Part shown: positions 39,757 through 48,148 of the stretch, piece after piece
Layout: each line of letters starts with the position of its first letter
Position numbering within the stretch: the stretch's first letter is position 1
From: Jidongwangia harbinensis
GTDB lineage: Bacteria; Actinomycetota; Actinomycetes; Mycobacteriales; Micromonosporaceae
Assembly (NCBI RefSeq): GCF_020216025.1
Contig: NZ_JAIWNC010000053.1
Span: 1 to 64,000 of the forward strand
DNA: 64,000 nucleotides
Direction of reading: 5' to 3'
Program-made: the position numbers and the translations under genes
Notes under the pieces: model-generated
What the model saw: the letters and a program-made list of their open reading frames with translations, nothing else
Database searches by the model: none
What the model was told of the DNA's origin: nothing

Positions 39757-39854
39757 CGCCGCCTCCCCAGGTCTCGGTTTCCGGAGATCAGTCTCGATCG
39801 GCCCGGGCGCGCGGTAAAGCGCACGTTCCGGTGACGTGCGGCAGTATCGGGAGC

Positions 39855-40715
39855 ATGTTCGATCGCTTCACACTCACCCACGTGGACGTGGGACCGGCGA
39901 CGCTGCGGGTCCGGTACGGCGGCGACGGCCCGCCCGTGGTGCTGCTGCACGGCCACCCGCGTACCCACGTCACCTGGCACCGGGTGGCCGACGCGCTGGT
40001 GTCCGATCACACCGTGATCTGCCCGGACCTGCGCGGGTACGGCCGGTCCTCCAAGCCGCCGGCCGGCGACGACTTCTCCGGCTACGGCAAGCGCGCCATG
40101 GCCGGCGACGTGCTCGCCCTGATGCGGGAGCTGGGCCATGACCGTTTCGCCGTGGCCGGGCACGACCGGGGCAGCGCCGTGGCGCTGCGGCTCACGCTGG
40201 ACCATCCGGCGGCGGTGACCCACGCGGCGTTCCTGGACGGCCTGCCGATCAGCGAGCATCTCGGCCGGATCGGCGTCGACTTCGCCCGGCAGTGGTGGCA
40301 CTGGTTCTTCTTCGCCCAGACCGAGAAGCCGGCCGAGCGGGTGATCAGCGCCGACCCGGACGCCTGGTACCGGTTCACCGACGAGCACATGGGCGCGGAG
40401 GCGTTCGCCGACCTGCGCGCGGCCGTGCACGACCCGGCCACCGTGCACGCCATGGTCTGCGACTACCGCGCCGGGGTGCGCGGCGACTGGGCCGACGAGC
40501 GGGCCGACCGCGCGGCCGGCCGCCGCGTCACGTGTCCCGTGCTGGTCGCCTGGTCGACCCGCGACGACCTGGAGGAGTTGTACGGCGATCCGGTGGCGGT
40601 CTGGCGGGCGTGGGCGGACGACGTGGTCGGCGTACCGATCGAGAGCGGGCACCACATGGCCGAGGAGAACCCGGAGGCGGTCACGGCTGCGTTGCGGGAT
40701 CTCCTGCGCCGCTGA
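39855..40715 (+). CDS. alpha/beta hydrolase, haloacetate dehalogenase-like
   Basis: The 286-residue protein shows VVLLHGHPRTHVTW (oxyanion HGxP), CPDLRGYGRSSKP, and FAVAGHDRGSAVALRL, in which the nucleophile is Asp (GHDRG) rather than Ser. DLEELYGDPVAVW near the acid position and SGHHMAEENPEAV (catalytic His) complete the triad. Asp nucleophiles mark haloacetate dehalogenases and epoxide hydrolases. The sequence RQWWHWFFFAQTEKPAE resembles the lid of fluoroacetate/haloacetate dehalogenases. ATG 39855 fits the usual start. Its 3' end overlaps the convergent DUF3817 gene by 35 bases. Confidence 0.87.
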   Translation: MFDRFTLTHVDVGPATLRVRYGGDGPPVVLLHGHPRTHVTWHRVADALVSDHTVICPDLRGYGRSSKPPAGDDFSGYGKRAMAGDVLALMRELGHDRFAVAGHDRGSAVALRLTLDHPAAVTHAAFLDGLPISEHLGRIGVDFARQWWHWFFFAQTEKPAERVISADPDAWYRFTDEHMGAEAFADLRAAVHDPATVHAMVCDYRAGVRGDWADERADRAAGRRVTCPVLVAWSTRDDLEELYGDPVAVWRAWADDVVGVPIESGHHMAEENPEAVTAALRDLLRR

Positions 40716-41013
40716 CCGCGAGCAGCCCGCGGGAGCGCGCCCACCGCTCGAAGACGAGGGTGGCGAACGGCGGTACCGCACACCCCAGCGCGATCAGCGT
40801 GACCCACCACCGCCAGGCGGCCTGGCGGGCCTGCAGGACCGCGACCCCGAGGTACGCCATGAACAGCGCGCCGTGGATCGGGCCGGCGATCCGCACGCCG
40901 ATCTCGTTGTGTACCACCACGTATTTGAAGAACATTCCGGTCAGCAGCGCGGCCCAGCTCACCGCCTCGGCGATTGCGACGGCGGCGAACAGGGAAGGGA
41001 GGACTCGGCGCAC
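40681..41013 (-). CDS. DUF3817-type small membrane protein
   Basis: The 110-residue protein has three membrane helices: about 5-27 (SLFAAVAIAEAVSWAALLTGMF), 42-62 (GPIHGALFMAYLGVAVLQA) and 68-87 (WWVTLIALGCAVPPFATLVF). The motif GPIHGALFMAY with its histidine is typical of DUF3817 integral membrane proteins of actinobacteria. No function is established. The 3' end overlaps the preceding convergent gene, and its start is 78 bases from the divergent GCS2-family gene. Confidence 0.8.
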   Translation of the reverse strand: MRRVLPSLFAAVAIAEAVSWAALLTGMFFKYVVVHNEIGVRIAGPIHGALFMAYLGVAVLQARQAAWRWWVTLIALGCAVPPFATLVFERWARSRGLLAVSGAGDPATQP

Positions 41014-41091
41014 GGGCGCCGATCATAGCCCCTTGGTTCCGGACGGCCGGTGTGCGAGGTTAGGGCTACTGCGTGTGAAGGGTGGCAAACC

Positions 41092-42567
41092 ATGGGTGAG
41101 GAAGTCGATCCGCACGAGTTCACCCGTGAGGACCGGGCCAAGTACCGGCACAAGGTCCGCCGCAGCCTGGACGTGTTCGCCAGCATGCTGCGCGAGGCGC
41201 GGTTCGAGTTCGAGCGGCCGCTGACCGGCATGGAGATCGAACTCAACCTGATCGACGACCGGGCCGACCCGGCGATGCGCAACGCCGAGGTGCTGAACGC
41301 GATCGCCGACCCGGACTTCCAGACCGAGCTCGGCCAGTTCAACGTGGAGATCAACGTACCGCCGCGGCGGCTGGCCGGCGACGAGAACGCCGACCTGGAA
41401 CGCTCGCTGCGGGACAGCCTGAACAGCGCCGAGCAGCGGGCCCGCACGGTCGGCGCGCACATGGTGATGATCGGCATCCTGCCCACCCTGCGCCGCGAGC
41501 ACATGACCGCGGAGGCGCTCTCCGCGAACCCGCGGTACGCGCTGCTCAACGAACAGATCTTCGCGGCCCGCGGCGAGGACCTGGAGATCCGCATCGACGG
41601 CATCGACCGGCTGGCGGTCACCACCGACACGATCGCCCCCGAGTCGGCCTGCACCAGCACCCAGTTCCACCTGCAGGTGAGCCCGGAACAGTTCGCCGCG
41701 TACTGGAACGCCGCCCAGGTGATCGCGGGCGTGCAGGTGGCCCTGGGCGCCAACTCGCCGCTGCTGTTCGGCCGGGAGCTGTGGCGGGAGACCCGGATCC
41801 CGCTGTTCGAGCAGGCCACCGACACCCGGTCGGAAGAGATCCGGGCCCAGGGGGTACGCCCGCGGGTGTGGTTCGGCGAACGCTGGATCACCTCGGTGTT
41901 CGACCTGTTCGAGGAGAACGTCCGCTACTTCCCGGCGTTGCTGCCGATCTGTGACGACGACGACCCGGCCGAGATCCTGGAGCGCGGCGACACCCCCGGA
42001 CTCAGCGAACTGCGACTGCACAACGGCACGGTGTACCGCTGGAACCGGCCCATCTACGCGGTGGTGAAGGGCCGCCCGCACCTGCGCGTCGAGAACCGGG
42101 TGCTGCCGGCCGGCCCGACCGTGGTCGACACCATCGCGAACGCCGCCTTCTACTACGGTCTGATCCGCGTGCTGGCCGAGGCGGAACGGCCGCTGTGGAC
42201 CCAGATGTCGTTCAGTGCCGCGGAGGAGAACTTCCACGCCGGCGCCCGGCACGGCATCGACGCCTCGGTGTTCTGGCCGGGCCTGGGCTACGTACCGGTC
42301 ACCGAACTGGTCCTGCGCCGCCTGCTGCCGATGGCGAAGGAGGGCCTGGACCGCTGGGGGGTCTCCGCCACCGAACGCGACCGGCTGCTGGGCATCATCG
42401 AGCAGCGCTGCCTGACCCACCGCAACGGGGCGACCTGGCAGGTGGAGACGCTGCACGCGCTGGAGGCGGAGGGCACCGACCGGCAGGAGGCGCTGCACGA
42501 GATGCTGCGCCGGTACCTCCCGCTCATGCACGCCAACGTCCCGGTGCACGAGTGGGAGACCGGCTGA
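41092..42567 (+). CDS. glutamate-cysteine ligase family (GCS2) protein
   Basis: The 491-residue protein shows RPLTGMEIELNLIDDRADPAM (glutamate and metal-binding Glu), FQTELGQFNVEINVPPR and STQFHLQVSPEQF, and MSFSAAEENFHAGARHGID, typical of the GCS2 branch that includes EgtA and carboxylate-amine ligases. It would join glutamate to an amine such as cysteine. The length and the NVEINVPP motif are closer to actinobacterial GCS2 family ligases of unknown substrate than to canonical EgtA. ATG 41092 is chosen with GAAGGGTGG upstream. No thiol-biosynthesis gene is adjacent, so the product is uncertain. Confidence 0.82.
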   Translation: MGEEVDPHEFTREDRAKYRHKVRRSLDVFASMLREARFEFERPLTGMEIELNLIDDRADPAMRNAEVLNAIADPDFQTELGQFNVEINVPPRRLAGDENADLERSLRDSLNSAEQRARTVGAHMVMIGILPTLRREHMTAEALSANPRYALLNEQIFAARGEDLEIRIDGIDRLAVTTDTIAPESACTSTQFHLQVSPEQFAAYWNAAQVIAGVQVALGANSPLLFGRELWRETRIPLFEQATDTRSEEIRAQGVRPRVWFGERWITSVFDLFEENVRYFPALLPICDDDDPAEILERGDTPGLSELRLHNGTVYRWNRPIYAVVKGRPHLRVENRVLPAGPTVVDTIANAAFYYGLIRVLAEAERPLWTQMSFSAAEENFHAGARHGIDASVFWPGLGYVPVTELVLRRLLPMAKEGLDRWGVSATERDRLLGIIEQRCLTHRNGATWQVETLHALEAEGTDRQEALHEMLRRYLPLMHANVPVHEWETG

Positions 42568-42574
42568 CCACGCC

Positions 42575-42946
42575 TCAGGCCTGGTCGTGGATGGTGACGG
42601 CGTAGCCGTCCGGGTCGGCGAACGTGAAGGTGCGCCCGAACGGCCCGTCGACCGGCGCGGTGAGGATCGGCACCCCGGCCGCCACCAGGCCGTCGTGCAG
42701 CGCCTGCGCGTCGTCGGCCCGCAGCCAGAGCGCCACGCCCGCACCCGGCCGCGGCGACACCGCGTCGAGGTCCAGACCGGGCAGCGGCGCCCGGACCGCG
42801 AACGGCACCGGCGTGGTCGTGAACACCACCGCTCCCGGCGGCCCGGCGGGGGCACGCCGCAGCCCGAGCCGGCTCTCGTAGAACGCGGCGGCGGCGTCCA
42901 CGTCGCGCACCTGCAGGGCGATGAAGTCGGGTCCGGTGACCGTCAT
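42575..42946 (-). CDS. VOC-family (glyoxalase-like) protein
   Basis: The 123-residue protein has the paired beta-alpha-beta-beta-beta layout of the vicinal oxygen chelate fold: FIALQVRDVDAAAAFYESRLGL in the first module and ALWLRADDAQALHDGLVAAGV and FTFADPDGYAVTIHDQ in the second. Members include glyoxalases, dioxygenases and antibiotic-binding proteins. It is divergently transcribed from the MarR-type regulator gene; two palindromes lie in the 61-bp space between, so its expression is probably controlled by that regulator. The ligand is unknown. Confidence 0.87.
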   Translation of the reverse strand: MTVTGPDFIALQVRDVDAAAAFYESRLGLRRAPAGPPGAVVFTTTPVPFAVRAPLPGLDLDAVSPRPGAGVALWLRADDAQALHDGLVAAGVPILTAPVDGPFGRTFTFADPDGYAVTIHDQA

Positions 42947-42964
42947 GATTACTCCTCGATTCGA

Positions 42965-43008
42965 TGTCAGGGTCCTGACATGCCTGAGCGTATGTCAGGA
43001 TACTGACA
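42965..43008. promoter_or_regulatory. two MarR-type operators between the VOC and MarR genes
   Basis: Operator 1 is TGTCAGGGTCCTGACA (42965-42980), with perfect 7-bp arms. Operator 2 is TGTCAGGATACTGACA (42993-43008), with perfect 6-bp arms and the same TGTCAG/CTGACA core. Centres are 28 bp apart. Operator 2 covers the AGGA Shine-Dalgarno and touches the ATG of the MarR gene, so binding there should repress the regulator itself. Operator 1 lies 19 bp upstream of the VOC start codon. Two near-identical palindromes in a divergent promoter are what an autoregulated MarR dimer would use. Confidence 0.82.
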
Positions 43009-43445
43009 TGACACAAGGGGTTGGTGATCTCGATCGGTCCGTCGGATACACCCTGAAGCAGGCCGCCGCGGCGTTGCGCGCGGCGATGGACGCGGAACTC
43101 CGCCCGCTGGGGCTGACCGTGCCGCAGTACGCCTGCCTGGAGATCCTCGGCCAGCGACCCGGAATGTCCGCGGCCGAACTCGCCCGCGGCGCGTTCGTCA
43201 CCCGGCAGTCCATGCACGCCGTGCTGCTCGGCCTGGCGGAGCGTGGGCTGCTGGCGCGGGCCGCGACCGCGCCGCAGGGACGCGCGCTGCCCACCGAACT
43301 CACCGACGCCGGGCGGCGCGTGCTGGAACAGGCGAGCGCCACGGTGGCCGGAGTCGAGCGGCGGATGACCGAGACACTGACGCCGGCGGCCCGGGAGCGG
43401 CTCCGCGCCGATCTGGCGGCGTGCGCCGACGCGCTGAGCCCGTAA
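43008..43445 (+). CDS. MarR-family transcription regulator
   Basis: The 145-residue protein has a winged helix-turn-helix (AELARGAFVTRQSMHAVLLGLAERGLLAR, then the wing ATAPQGRALPTELTDAGRRV) framed by dimerisation helices at both ends, the usual MarR plan. It probably binds the two TGTCAG...CTGACA palindromes next to its start and controls the divergent VOC gene and itself, released by a small ligand. The ATG at 43008 lies inside operator 2. Confidence 0.9.
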   Translation: MTQGVGDLDRSVGYTLKQAAAALRAAMDAELRPLGLTVPQYACLEILGQRPGMSAAELARGAFVTRQSMHAVLLGLAERGLLARAATAPQGRALPTELTDAGRRVLEQASATVAGVERRMTETLTPAARERLRADLAACADALSP

Positions 43446-43449
43446 CGCC

Positions 43450-43617
43450 GACCGCCCAGAGCCCGTGGGGCTTGCGGGTGCGGAGCGCACCGCACCCCCA
43501 CACACGCCACTCCACACGACGGCCCGTGGGACTTTCGGGTGCACAGCGCACCGCACCCCCACACACGCCACTCCACGCGACGGCCCGTGGGACTTTCGGG
43601 TGCACAGCGCCCCCTTC
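43450..43617. repeat. 61-bp tandem repeat array, about 2.7 copies (locus 3 of the dispersed family)
   Basis: GCCCGTGGG starts at 43461, 43522 and 43583, a 61-bp period. Units contain CAGCGCACCGCACC, CCCCCACACACGCCACTCCA, and GCCCGTGGGACTTTCGGGTG. The block order (GCGCACC, CCCACACAC, CGTGGGAC) matches the arrays at 4466-4872 and 21065-21290. It occupies nearly the whole 180-bp gap between the convergent MarR and cobalamin genes. Confidence 0.85.
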
Positions 43618-43625
43618 GTGCGTGG

Positions 43626-44108
43626 TCAGCCGGGCTCCGCGGGCGACACGGCGACCGCGACGGTGACCGCGCGACCGGTGGTCTTCGGGACCAGCAGTTC
43701 CGCGCCCGGTCCCGCGGCGAGCAGAGCGGCGGCCTCGGCCACGCTTCCGGTACCGACCGCCCGCCGCACCCGCGCGTCGCCCGGCACCGCCACACCGTCC
43801 AGGTCTCCGGCCGCGCACCCGATCACCGGCCAGCCATGGCGGGCCGCCAGCTGCCGCACGGCGGGCTCGGCGGCGCGCCGGTCCAGAGTGGCCAGCGCGG
43901 CGACCGCGGCCGGCGGCGCACCGGCGGAGAGCAGCGCCGCCCCGACCAGGTCGGCGAGATCGGCAACGGCCGCTCCGGACCGGAGTCCGACACCGACCAC
44001 CACCCGCCGGACGTCCCCGAGGCGCCCGGCCGCTCCGGGCCGGAGTCCGACACCGACCACCACCCGCCGGACGTCCCGGGGACGCCCGGCCGCTTCGGGC
44101 CGGGTCAC
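43626..44108 (-). CDS. CbiG C-terminal/CobE-like cobalamin biosynthesis protein
   Basis: The 160-residue protein contains VRRVVVGVGLRSGAAVADLADLVGAALLSAG, LATLDRRAAEPAVRQLAARHG, GTGSVAEAAALLAAGPGAELLVPKT, the pattern of the CbiG C-terminal domain/CobE of the B12 corrin-ring pathway. It lacks the N-terminal CbiG hydrolase part, so it corresponds to CobE alone. Its N-terminus holds a 20-residue duplication (VRRVVVGVGLR appears twice), encoded by a 60-bp tandem repeat. The GTG start overlaps the cobB stop by 4 bases (GTGA), so it is the last gene of the riboswitch-controlled operon. Confidence 0.85.
   Translation of the reverse strand: MTRPEAAGRPRDVRRVVVGVGLRPGAAGRLGDVRRVVVGVGLRSGAAVADLADLVGAALLSAGAPPAAVAALATLDRRAAEPAVRQLAARHGWPVIGCAAGDLDGVAVPGDARVRRAVGTGSVAEAAALLAAGPGAELLVPKTTGRAVTVAVAVSPAEPG
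43981..44100. repeat. 60-bp tandem duplication inside the CobE-like gene
   Basis: 43981-44040 and 44041-44100 are near-identical (CGGAGTCCGACACCGACC at each start; differences only around CCCCGAGG/CCCGGGGA and CTCC/CTTC). Because the unit is 60 bp the reading frame is kept and the protein simply gains a second copy of the 20-residue segment that contains its first beta-strand. Confidence 0.92.
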
Positions 44109-45457
44109 GCCGCCGCCGCGGCCACCACGCCCCGGGCCAGCTCCGGCCGGCCGGCCCAGTGCAGATGCAGGTACGAGGCGTGCAGCCCGGGCCCGGCGAA
44201 CCCTTCCGGGTCCGCGCCCCGCCACGCCCAGGCCGCTCCCCCGGCCGGCGACAACAGCAGCCCGGACCGGGGGTGCACCACGGTCCGGTGGAACTCGTGC
44301 CCGGTGACCCGGGTCCCGGTCACCGCGAGCGGGCTGTCGGTGAGGGCCACCGCGTCCCGGTAGCCCAGCGTCAACGTGGGCGTCATGGCGGCGTCCGCGT
44401 CGATCACCCCGCACATCGGGGCGTCGTCCAGGGTGCGGCACAGCCACAGCAGGCCCGCGCACTCGGCGGTGATCGGCGCGCCCTGGGCGGCCAGCGCGGC
44501 CACGGCCGCCCGGAGCGGGGCGTTGGCGGACAGCTCGGCGGCGTACACCTCGGGGAAACCGCCGCCGACGACCAGAGCGCGGGTGCCGGCCGGCAGGCTC
44601 TCGTCGCGCAGCGGGTCTACCGTGACCACGTCGGCTCCGGCGCCGGCGAGGAGTTCGGCCGTCTCGGCGTACGCGAACGAGAATGCCGGTCCACCGGCCA
44701 GCGCGACCACCGGACGGCCCGGCACCGGATCGTCGGCCCGCGGGGTCCACGGCGTGGCGGGCAGCGGCGGTGCGGACCGGGCCACCGCGGCCACCGCGTC
44801 CAGGTCGACCGACGTGGAGATCAGCGACGCCAGCGCGGTCACCGACGCCAGGGCCTCGGCGCGGCGTTCCGCGGCCGGTACCAGGCCGAGATGCCGGGAC
44901 GGTGCGGCCACCGCGTCGGCCCGGCGGAGCGCGCCCAGCACCGGGGTGCCGACCTCCTCGCAGGCCTCCCGCAGCAGCGCCTCGTGCCGGTCCGAGCCGA
45001 CCCGGTTCAGGATCACCCCGGCCAGCCGCACGTCGCCGAAGCTGCGGAACCCGTGCACCAGCGCGGCCACCGACCGGCCCTGCGCGGCGGCGTCCACGAC
45101 CAGCAGGACCGGCGCGTCGAGCAGGCGGGCGACGTGTGCGGTGGAGCCGGTGTCCCCGGCGCCGGTGCGGCCGTCGTACAGGCCCATCACGCCCTCGACC
45201 ACGGCCAGGTCCGCACCGGCGGCGCCGTGCGCGAACAGCGGGCCGATCAGGTCCTCGCCGACCATCACCGGGTCGAGGTTGCGGCCGGGCCGGCCGGCGG
45301 CGAGGGCGTGGTAGCCCGGGTCGATGTAGTCGGGGCCGACCTTGAACGGCGCCACCGGCACACCCCGGCCGGCGAACGCGGCCAGCAGCCCGGTGGCCAC
45401 CGTGGTCTTGCCGTGCCCGGACGCCGGCGCGGCCACCACCACCCGGGGGACGGTCAC
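44105..45457 (-). CDS. cobB: cobyrinate a,c-diamide synthase
   Basis: The 450-residue enzyme amidates carboxylates a and c of cobyrinic or hydrogenobyrinic acid with glutamine and ATP. The N-terminal ATP domain has VVVAAPASGHGKTTVATGLL (P-loop), FKVGPDYIDPGYH and VVEGVMGLYDG. The C-terminal glutaminase domain has VVGGGFPEVYAAELS and APITAECAGLLWL with the nucleophile Cys. Size matches CobB/CbiA. The GTG start overlaps the cobO stop by 4 bases and the CobE-like start overlaps its stop, so the three genes are tightly coupled. The B12 riboswitch upstream of the chelatase gene probably controls it. Confidence 0.93.
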   Translation of the reverse strand: MTVPRVVVAAPASGHGKTTVATGLLAAFAGRGVPVAPFKVGPDYIDPGYHALAAGRPGRNLDPVMVGEDLIGPLFAHGAAGADLAVVEGVMGLYDGRTGAGDTGSTAHVARLLDAPVLLVVDAAAQGRSVAALVHGFRSFGDVRLAGVILNRVGSDRHEALLREACEEVGTPVLGALRRADAVAAPSRHLGLVPAAERRAEALASVTALASLISTSVDLDAVAAVARSAPPLPATPWTPRADDPVPGRPVVALAGGPAFSFAYAETAELLAGAGADVVTVDPLRDESLPAGTRALVVGGGFPEVYAAELSANAPLRAAVAALAAQGAPITAECAGLLWLCRTLDDAPMCGVIDADAAMTPTLTLGYRDAVALTDSPLAVTGTRVTGHEFHRTVVHPRSGLLLSPAGGAAWAWRGADPEGFAGPGLHASYLHLHWAGRPELARGVVAAAAA

Positions 45458-46041
45458 CACTCGATGCCCTGCTGGCCCTTGCGGCCCGCGTCCATCGGGT
45501 GCTTCACCTTGGTCATCTCGGTGACCAGGTCGGCGGCCTCCAGCAGATCCGGATGCGCGTCCCGGCCGGTGATCACCACGTGCTGGGTGCCGGGTCGCTC
45601 CCGCAGCGTCGCCACCACGTCGGCCACGTCGACCCAACCCCACTTCATCGGGTACGTGAACTCGTCCAGCACGTAGAACCGGTGGGTCTCGGCGGCCAGG
45701 TCCCGTTTGATCTGCGCCCAGCCCTCGGCGGCCTCGACGGCGTGGTCGCGTTCGGTGCCGGGCCGCTGGATCCAGGACCAGCCCTCGCCCATCTTGTGCC
45801 AGGTGATCCGCTCGCCCAGCGCCTTGAGCGCGGTCTCCTCGCCGACCCGCCACTTCGGGCTCTTCACGAACTGGAACACGCCGATGTCCCAGCCCGCGCT
45901 CCAGGCCCGCAGCGCCATCCCGAACGCGGCCGTCGACTTGCCCTTGCCGTGTCCGGTGTGGACGGCCAGCACGGCCTGCCGGCGGCGCTGGCGGGTGGTG
46001 AGCCCGTCGTCCGGCACGATCTCCACTTTGCCCTGCGGCAT
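45454..46041 (-). CDS. cobO: cob(I)yrinic acid a,c-diamide adenosyltransferase
   Basis: The 195-residue enzyme adds the adenosyl group to cobalt in the corrin. It has the CobO/BtuR P-loop AVHTGHGKGKSTAAFGMALRA near residue 27, GVFQFVKSPKW, ITWHKMGEGWSW and FYVLDEFTYPMKWGWVD, and ends VKHPMDAGRKGQQGIEW, the typical C-terminus. Length is normal. Its ATG shares one base with the stop of the chelatase gene (TGATG) and its own stop overlaps cobB. Confidence 0.94.
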   Translation of the reverse strand: MPQGKVEIVPDDGLTTRQRRRQAVLAVHTGHGKGKSTAAFGMALRAWSAGWDIGVFQFVKSPKWRVGEETALKALGERITWHKMGEGWSWIQRPGTERDHAVEAAEGWAQIKRDLAAETHRFYVLDEFTYPMKWGWVDVADVVATLRERPGTQHVVITGRDAHPDLLEAADLVTEMTKVKHPMDAGRKGQQGIEW

Positions 46042-48107
46042 CAGGCGGCCCTCCCGGCGTCGAGCTGGTCCAGCGGCATGACGTCGGCGTCCAGGGCCGC
46101 CGCGAGCCGGCGCGCGAGTCCCAGGCGCACCGGTCCAGACTCGCAGTCCACCACCACGGCCGCGACGCCGGCCAGCGCGGGCGCCACCAGCACCGGGTCC
46201 GGGCCGCTGGTGGCGCGGCCGTCGGTGACCACGACGAGCAGCGGACGCCGGCGCGGATCCCGGCGCCGCTCGGTGGCGATGGTCGCGGCCGCGGCGCGTA
46301 GGCCGGCCGCCAACGGGGTACGCCCGCCGGTGCGCAGATCGGCCAGCCGCAGCACCCCGACCTCGTGGCTGGACGTGGGCGGCAGCACCTGTTCCGCGGT
46401 CCGCCCCCGGAACGTGATCATGCCGACCCGGTCCCGCCGCTGGTAGGCGTCGCGCAGCAGCGACAGCACCGCGGTCTTGACCACGCTCATCCGGCGGCGC
46501 GCCGCCATCGACCCGGAGGCGTCCACCACGAACAGCACCAGGTTGGCCTCCCGGCCGACGTGCACCGCCGCACGCAGATCCCGCGGCTGCACGAGCGTCA
46601 GCGGCCGGGTGCCGGGATCGCCATCGGCCGGCTCGGTGGCGGTGCGGTGCAGGGCGGCGCGGAGCGTGGCGGTGAGATGCGGGGCGCCGGTCATCGCGCC
46701 GTGCGGCGTGCGGGAGCCGACCACCCGTCCGCGCCGGGCGTAGGCGGGCGACCGGCGACCGGCATGTCCACCCTCGCCGCGCTCGGTGATCCGCAGCGCC
46801 CGCGTCCGGAACGCCGGCCCGGCCTGGGCGGCCGGCGGCGCGTTCCGCCGTGGCTGCTCCGGCCCGGCCGCCGGGTCCGCGGAATCCACCGGGCCGGTCC
46901 CGGCGGCGGCGTCCTCGGCCGGCGAAGCGGCATCCGCCGGACCGGGGTCTCCCGCGGTCGGCCCGGAGGTGGGCGGGGGCGCGCCGCCGGGCGGCGGGCC
47001 GGCTTCGGGCGGCGGCCCGTCGTGCGGCGGCGGGCCGCCGTCGTCCGGCGCCGGACCACCCTCGGGCGGCGGCGGGTCGTCGTCCGGGTCGTCCGCCGAG
47101 GCCCGGTCCAGCGCCTCCTCGAGCCGCTGCTCGTCGGTGCCCGGCGGGTCCAGCGGGTCCTTGCGCCGCCGGTGCGGCAGCGCGAGCCGGGCCGCGTCCC
47201 GGACGTCGGCGACGGTGACCCGGTCCCGGCCGTGCCAGGCGGCCAGCGCCACCGCGCAGCGGGCCACCACGATGTCGGCGCGCATGCCGTCCACGCCGTA
47301 GTCCAGGCACACCGTGGCGATCCGGTCCAGTTCGGCGTCCGGCAGCTGCACCGCCGACGCCCGGGCGCGCGCCTCGGCGATCCGCGCGGCGAGCGACGCA
47401 TCGGCGGCGGTGAACCGGGCCGCGAACGTCTCCGGGTCCGCCTCGTACGCCAGCCGCCGCCGCACCACCTCGGCCCGTTGCGCCACGTCCCGCGGGGCGG
47501 CCACCGTCACCACCAGCCCGAACCGGTCGACCAGCTGCGGGCGCGGCTCGCCCTCCTCCGGGTTCATCGTGCCGACCAGCAGGAACCGGGCGGCGTGCTT
47601 GACCGACACCCCGTCGCGTTCGACGTGCGCCCGCCCCATCGCGGCCGCGTCCAGCAGCAGGTCGACCAGGTGGTCGGGCAGCAGGTTGACCTCGTCGACG
47701 TAGAGCGCGCCACGGTGCGCGGCGGCCAGCAGCCCGGGCTCGTACGCCTTGACCCCGTCGGCCAGCGCGCGCTGCAGGTCGAGCGTGCCGACCACCCGGT
47801 CCTCGGTGGCGCCGACCGGCAGCTCGACCAGCGCGGCGGGCCGGTGCCCGTGCGGCGCGTCGGGGGCGTGCGGTCCGTCCGGGCAGTCGGTGTCCGGCGC
47901 GTCCGGGTCGCAGGCGAAGCGGCAGCCGCGCACCACGTCCAGCTCGGGCAGCAGGGCGGCGAGCGCGCGGACGACCGTACTCTTCGCGGTGCCCTTCTCG
48001 CCGCGCACCAGAACCCCGCCGATGGCGGGAGACACCGCGGTGAGCAGCAGCGCGAGGCGCAGGTCGTCGAGGCCGACCACGGCCGAGAAAGGGTACGAGG
48101 GCGGCAC
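46041..48107 (-). CDS. fused magnesium/cobalt chelatase AAA+ and VWA subunit
   Basis: The 688-residue protein combines a ChlI/BchI-like AAA+ ATPase (Walker A VRGEKGTAKST, Walker B ALYVDEVNLLPD, sensor VGTMNPEEGEPRPQL) with a ChlD-like C-terminal VWA domain (MIDAS FVVDASGSMAARRR). A long acidic, proline-rich linker (about 330-440) separates them. Such fused proteins act with CobN to insert cobalt into hydrogenobyrinate diamide in actinobacteria. CobN itself is not in this window. A Cys cluster (GCRFACDPD...DTDCPDG) sits after the first Walker motif. GTG start with GGAAGGAA upstream, 42 bases after the riboswitch. Confidence 0.92.
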   Translation of the reverse strand: MPPSYPFSAVVGLDDLRLALLLTAVSPAIGGVLVRGEKGTAKSTVVRALAALLPELDVVRGCRFACDPDAPDTDCPDGPHAPDAPHGHRPAALVELPVGATEDRVVGTLDLQRALADGVKAYEPGLLAAAHRGALYVDEVNLLPDHLVDLLLDAAAMGRAHVERDGVSVKHAARFLLVGTMNPEEGEPRPQLVDRFGLVVTVAAPRDVAQRAEVVRRRLAYEADPETFAARFTAADASLAARIAEARARASAVQLPDAELDRIATVCLDYGVDGMRADIVVARCAVALAAWHGRDRVTVADVRDAARLALPHRRRKDPLDPPGTDEQRLEEALDRASADDPDDDPPPPEGGPAPDDGGPPPHDGPPPEAGPPPGGAPPPTSGPTAGDPGPADAASPAEDAAAGTGPVDSADPAAGPEQPRRNAPPAAQAGPAFRTRALRITERGEGGHAGRRSPAYARRGRVVGSRTPHGAMTGAPHLTATLRAALHRTATEPADGDPGTRPLTLVQPRDLRAAVHVGREANLVLFVVDASGSMAARRRMSVVKTAVLSLLRDAYQRRDRVGMITFRGRTAEQVLPPTSSHEVGVLRLADLRTGGRTPLAAGLRAAAATIATERRRDPRRRPLLVVVTDGRATSGPDPVLVAPALAGVAAVVVDCESGPVRLGLARRLAAALDADVMPLDQLDAGRAA

Positions 48108-48148
48108 GGGGCGATTCCTTCCGGCGGGTGTCCACGCCCGCAGTTCGG

